From NCBI GenBank assembly GCA_015680685.1, contig MNCI01017913.1, forward strand, positions 524,222-545,998: a stretch of DNA of 21,777 bases. Direction: 5' to 3'. Under the pieces are notes generated by a model, which ran no database searches, was not told the origin of the DNA, and saw only the letters and a program-made list of their open reading frames with translations. The position numbers were made by a program, and so were the translations under genes. This stretch comes from Gnetum montanum. Lineage: Eukaryota; Streptophyta; Gnetopsida; Gnetales; Gnetaceae. Position 1 is the stretch's first letter. Each line of letters begins with the position of its first letter. This document shows positions 18,515 through 21,777 of this stretch, piece after piece.

Positions 18515-19262
18515 AGTCCCCACCTTTCTTCACCAACTAGGGTATTTATAACATGCAGAAAAGGCACGGCCTTGATGACACGTGTCCCGAATTTTCCAAA
18601 TGTCGTTGACTTGATGAATTGGCTATGTCACGTCACATTGCAACGTATGTTGTCAACACTTTTACCGAAGCTTCTTCATCATTACACACAATACGCTTAT
18701 CAGCGTATTGTGCGTATGGATAGCAAATGCGTAACTGCTTTAGCTGGCTTTACGTTGTATTACACTTGTTTACGCTGCGTCGTGTGGAAGACCGTAACAA
18801 AGCATGGAAATAGTGAGTCAAGTTTTTTTATGCTCATTTACGCAGCAAAGCATAGTGAAGCATAAAAAAATGATCAACTCGAAGATAAATTACGTTGATG
18901 TACGCTGCGTAGCGTAACGAGCATAAGGCGATCAATCTGCAAAAAGAAAGGAGCCGATTTGTCGCACTTCTTTTGGACTTTCTCTTTGACCCTTTTGAAG
19001 CTCATGACGCTGCCTTGCATAACAGAGCGTGAATCCAACCCTGGACAAAAGACTTAGCAGGATATGCGAGAAGTTGCATATTACGCTGCTTAGACCATAA
19101 GCTTCACCAAATCTACTGAAGTAAGTTACCTTCTAACGTTAGACCATGTTAAGCAGAATTAAGCTAAGCATCATTACGCTATGTTGCATAATGTAGCATA
19201 AAGACAGAAAACATAGTAAAATTGAAATTTATAAGGAACTTGGAGACTTGATGCCGGGCACC

Positions 19263-19911
19263 GTTTTACCTTGCTTTGCCTTGTTCTACCTTTTGGAATT
19301 CTATCACGAACTTTTGCCTGAATCGTGAATCTTCACCTGAGACCGATTCACAATTTCCACGGTGTTTCAATGGCCCCTCTTTGTTGACAGTTAGAGGGCT
19401 TGCCCGAAAGACGTCGACAAAGAATACGAAACACTGGACCGATGAAAGTAACAATAGCGTTTATCAACAGGTACTCAAGTGTTGCCCTATCAACACAGAG
19501 AAACAGAGATGAAGGAAATGGGAGATAGAATGGTACGGGAGGAAACAGGTTCGAGGAAGACCTAAATGTGGTGGGGATAGCGTCTTCACGCATAAGCACT
19601 CAGGCATTCTCCTGCGATTGCGTTTGCATGGAGTTATGCCTTTGTTTCGTATTAAAAGGGGGTTGCATAGATGAATTGTGTTACGTCTGCACGACCTAGG
19701 TGAGATGTGTTTCACCCATTTTGCCGACGCCCGATCTTTTTTTTTGCATCCACTAGGCGAGTTGCGTTACGTCGGTTCATGGACTTGAGTGCAATGCGAA
19801 TGCGGAAAGCGTGTGCTGCGTATGTACATTTTTCGTACGGGAAGTGAATGGGATAGTTAAGGATAGTGATAAGGGCTAGGGGTAGGGTTATGAGGAACAC
19901 AAGGATACACC
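19263..19911. other. No gene recognised; probable 3' untranslated part of the minus-strand element
   Basis: About 650 bases flanking the outer LTR edge. Open frames of 62-83 codons on both strands overlap and show no family features. On the minus strand the bases just before the presumed LTR start (caaggcaaagcaaggtaaaa) are purine-rich and could be a weak polypurine tract. Confidence 0.35.
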
Positions 19912-19912
19912 N
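19912..19912. other. Single N: probable scaffold join
   Basis: Separates the contig carrying the LTR U3 from the one carrying the tandem repeats and integrase. The link between them is therefore an assumption. Confidence 0.65.
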
Positions 19913-20002
19913 CTTGGTATTACACCACTCAGATGAACGCACCTTCGAACGACGTCCTCATAACAAGTAACCTACAACCAAAGAAGAAAACAGAGGATAC
20001 CA

Positions 20003-20431
20003 TTATTCGTGCGAATCGCGGGTGAGGTTGTTGAAACAAGTATTATTAGAGGTGAGATAAAGTGATCGGGCCGTGAAGGAGGAACTGTAACACAAGGCCA
20101 GAGTCTTCAACCTTGACGCTCGGCCCAGCATATCGCCGCCAAAGAACATCAAACTCATCGCACCTGACTGGTTATGTAAAGAACCAGCTAGGTGAATCTG
20201 TGAAGCCAGAGCCTGATAGCGATGATGAGCGGAGATCCCTAAAGTCATAATTGATGAGAACTCCTTTGGGGCTCTAGATGACAAAACTAACCTCTCAGAG
20301 GTACCACCACTAGAATGGGTGTGGTGACGGTATCTCCAAGGGGTTAGTAGTATGCCCTTCAGCACATCCAAGAGATCAGCAGAATGCCGGTGAGGTAGTG
20401 ACCCTAGGGCTGTCTCAGTGTCCCACCTCAT
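20003..20431 (-). other. Open frame of 142 codons, not recognised
   Basis: A minus-strand frame with an ATG (MRWDTETALGSLPHRHS) stays open for 142 codons. It has no motif that I know, no clear composition of a structured protein, and lies in what would be the 3' untranslated region of the element. It may be chance. If real it would be an extra ORF between integrase and the 3' LTR, a position where Tat elements sometimes carry one. Confidence 0.2.
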
Positions 20432-20499
20432 TTGTCTTGCAGCTGCACAGAGATGATTACGCTCGCTTGACCTGCATGATGGCAGTTTGTGAGTCTCAA

Positions 20500-21018
20500 T
20501 TTTAAGTCCTAGTAGACTGTTGTTGCTGGTTTCAAGTCTTAGCAGACCATGGTCCTAGTTTAAGGTCTGGGCGGACCGAGAAATGCTAGTTTTACGTCAT
20601 AGCGGACGATGGCGAAGCTGATTTATGGTCTCAGCAGACCGTGCTGTGGGTGTCAGTTTTGTGTCATGACCCAGGGACAAGTCTGTGTTGGTTTTACATC
20701 TCAGCAAATGACTACTTACTTGCACCAATTTTGTGTCATGGCGGACAGTCGGTGCCAATTTAGCGTCATGGCGGATGCGTGCCGAAAATGCTAGTTTTTC
20801 GTCTTGGCGGACTTGTACAACACTTCCAGTTTTACATCATAGCGGACGGTTACAACTTGCCAGTTTTGCATCATGGCGGATGATCAGTGCCAGTTTAGCG
20901 TCATGGCAGACGCGTGAAGGGAGTACCAGTTTTACGTCGTAGCGTACGGTTGTTGCCAGTTTAGCGTCATAGCGGACGATTGTTGCCAATTTAGTGTCAT
21001 AGCGGATGATTATGGCCA
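20500..21018. repeat. Irregular tandem repeat, about 16 units of 30-36 bp
   Basis: The core agttttacgtcatagcggac recurs about 16 times, with copies anchored at 20733, 20763, 20799, 20834, 20868, 20898, 20934, 20964 and 20994 in the better-preserved right half. Spacings are 30, 36, 35, 34, 30, 36, 30, 30. Units toward 20500 are more diverged (ggtctgggcggac, gtcttagcagac). The array begins about 30 bases after the integrase stop. Tandem repeats in this 3' region are described for Tat-lineage elements and can seed satellites. Confidence 0.85.
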
Positions 21019-21045
21019 TACCTGATGTTCACACTGGAGATGCAG

Positions 21046-21777
21046 CTATATGTAGTACCATTTTAGATATATGTGATTCACAGGATTCGGTAACTCGTTG
21101 CCGTCGATATCCGCTAGCTTAAATGCTCCGTTGCCATACACATCCGTCACTAAGAAAGGACCCTCCCAGTTTGCAGAGAATTTATCCACTAGTTCGTGAA
21201 TGGCCTTGAGAACTAAATCTCCCTTCTTGATCGGACGCTGCTAAAGATTGTGACGATGCTTTTGCCTCTACTTGTCTTAATACTTTTCGATTATATCAAG
21301 CGTCTGTATTCGCTTTTCTTCTACAGAATCCAAATCCATGATCCGAGACTCAATGTGTTGAGCCTCATTTATAATAATGGAGAGGACCATTCTCAGAGAA
21401 GGAATTTGCAATTCTAGGGGCAGCACCACCTCAGATCCATAGACTAGGATATAGGGCATATTGTTTGTAGCCGTCCTACATGTAGTACGATATGCCAATA
21501 GCACATAGAGGATTTTTTCGTGCCACCGTCTCTTGTTGCTGTCGAGCATTTTCTTGAGCAGATTGATGATGACTTTGTTTGTGGCCTCAGCTTAACCATT
21601 CATTTACGGGTAATAGGGCGAGAAAAAAGACTATTTAATGCCAAGGCTATCATAGAAGGATTTGGTTTCCGTACTACTAAACTGTGGCCCGTTATCGGTC
21701 ACGATAGTCATCGGGAGACCAAATATGGTTACAATGTTGTCTAAGATGAAATGGCAAATCTATTGAGATGTGATCTT
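21046..21777 (-). pseudogene. Integrase, C-terminal part, of a Tat-lineage Ty3/gypsy element
   Basis: Integrase inserts element DNA. One frame runs the full length. The core has FGLPMTIVTDNGPQFSS (second catalytic Asp, 21694-21696), then SPYYP-stop-MNG-stop-AEATNK with the catalytic Glu at 21586-21588, exactly 35 residues on, as in the D,D35E family. Next come LLKKMLDSNKRRWHEKI, YRTTCRTATNNMPYILVYG and LELQIPSLRM, typical of plant Tat/Athila-type integrases. The C-terminal domain has KKGDLVLKAI, NWEGPFLVTDVYGNGAFKLA and GNELPNPVNHIYLKWYYI, ending at the TAG whose complement is 21046-21048. Six in-frame stops, all TAA or TAG, mostly replace expected glutamines. The first catalytic Asp, RNase H and reverse transcriptase would lie beyond the right edge. 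Confidence 0.9.

Larger units (their letters stand above)
18218..18762. repeat. Near-perfect 248-bp inverted repeat around a 49-base centre with N
   Basis: 18218-18465 and 18515-18762 are reverse complements with no difference that I found. The spacer (18466-18514) contains the N at 18514. Both arms contain the same LTR U3 and TATA sequence. The arm edges coincide with the Ns on one side, which is the pattern of two overlapping contigs placed head to head rather than merged. Confidence 0.9.
17903..19262 (-). mobile_element. Second LTR of the same Tat family, minus orientation, disrupted by a flipped contig
   Basis: The minus strand of 17903-18216 matches U5 of the LTR at 8009-9211 (tttagtaagtccttgtctga, cgacaagacc, ggattcattttctc, gtgtaca). 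It ends in cgttaca, parallel to cattaca at 9205-9211. R and U3 continue at 18515 with tatttata (minus-strand TATA near 18540-18552) and tacgct/agcgta-rich U3. Homology fades at about 19262, where the minus strand reads tgcccggcatcaagtctcc, near a similar catcaagtctc-like start in the other copy. No primer site follows the 17903 end, so this is more likely a 3' LTR, its element lying to the right, which agrees with the minus-strand integrase. The 18218-18513 piece is out of orientation. Confidence 0.7.

Noticed and set aside
18218-18762. Inverted repeat as termini of a DNA transposon or foldback element
   Set aside because: The arms are LTR U3 sequence, apparently identical, and bounded by scaffold Ns; an assembly error explains them better.
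18413-18865. 150-codon ORF, and its twin on the minus strand at 18196-18474
   Set aside because: Both cross Ns and lie in the duplicated LTR U3; the shared peptide is the inverted repeat read twice.
20500-21018. Regularly spaced repeats suggesting a CRISPR array
   Set aside because: Units are irregular (30-36 bp), the 'spacers' are only diverged parts of the same unit, no cas gene is present, and the setting is a plant retroelement.
20609-21019. Repetitive peptides (CQFSVMAD-like on plus, VRYDAKLA-like on minus)
   Set aside because: They are translations of the tandem repeat in several frames and both strands, with no start context or conserved frame across all units.

Overview
The window looks like repeat-rich nuclear DNA from a large plant genome. 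It holds decayed plant retroelements, spliceosome-type introns and AT-rich intergenic sequence, and no bacterial operon structure. I see no intact host gene. The plant lineage (gymnosperm, fern, lycophyte or angiosperm) cannot be fixed from the sequence. Single Ns at 2324, 18217, 18514 and 19912 look like scaffold joins, so order and orientation across them is uncertain.

Region 1 (1-2323) is GC- and CpG-rich. It carries the 3' end of a LINE reverse-transcriptase ORF (2-761). A second reading frame follows without a break in phase (762-2081). It encodes a plant transposon-protein-like domain, a proline-rich linker, a long charged coiled coil and a C-terminal J-like domain with an intact HPD. 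All three in-frame stops over about 1.5 kb are amber. This is the most unusual protein architecture in the window.

Region 2 (2325-8008) is AT-rich and full of fragments: a gag-like N/P/Y-rich pseudogene (2325-2945), a possible tRNA-derived SINE head (about 3085), a degenerate coiled-coil reading frame (4820-5633), an LTR-like promoter region with GATATC hairpins (from about 5821), and a minus-strand Ty3/gypsy protease and reverse transcriptase pseudogene (6683-7990).

Region 3 (8009-13660) is a plus-strand Tat-lineage Ty3/gypsy element. In order it has an LTR, a tRNA primer site with the GCTAGAAGGAGG signature, gag with a zinc knuckle, and an aspartic protease. There is no reverse transcriptase or integrase; a tandem repeat of about 85 bp follows instead.

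Region 4 (13786-17459, minus strand) is a gene-like structure of at least eight exons with GT-AG introns of about 55-142 nt. It encodes an unrecognised protein that ends in 16-residue acidic repeats and is now broken by stops. It lies between two LTRs of one family that are in opposite orientation.

Region 5 (17903-21777) is a minus-strand element of the same LTR family: LTR (17903 to about 19262, disrupted by a mis-oriented 296-bp contig), an untranslated region, 16 repeats of 30-36 bp, and the end of an integrase with D-x35-E spacing. Most stops in these pseudogenes are TAG or TAA where relatives have glutamine or tryptophan, as expected from decay by cytosine methylation.
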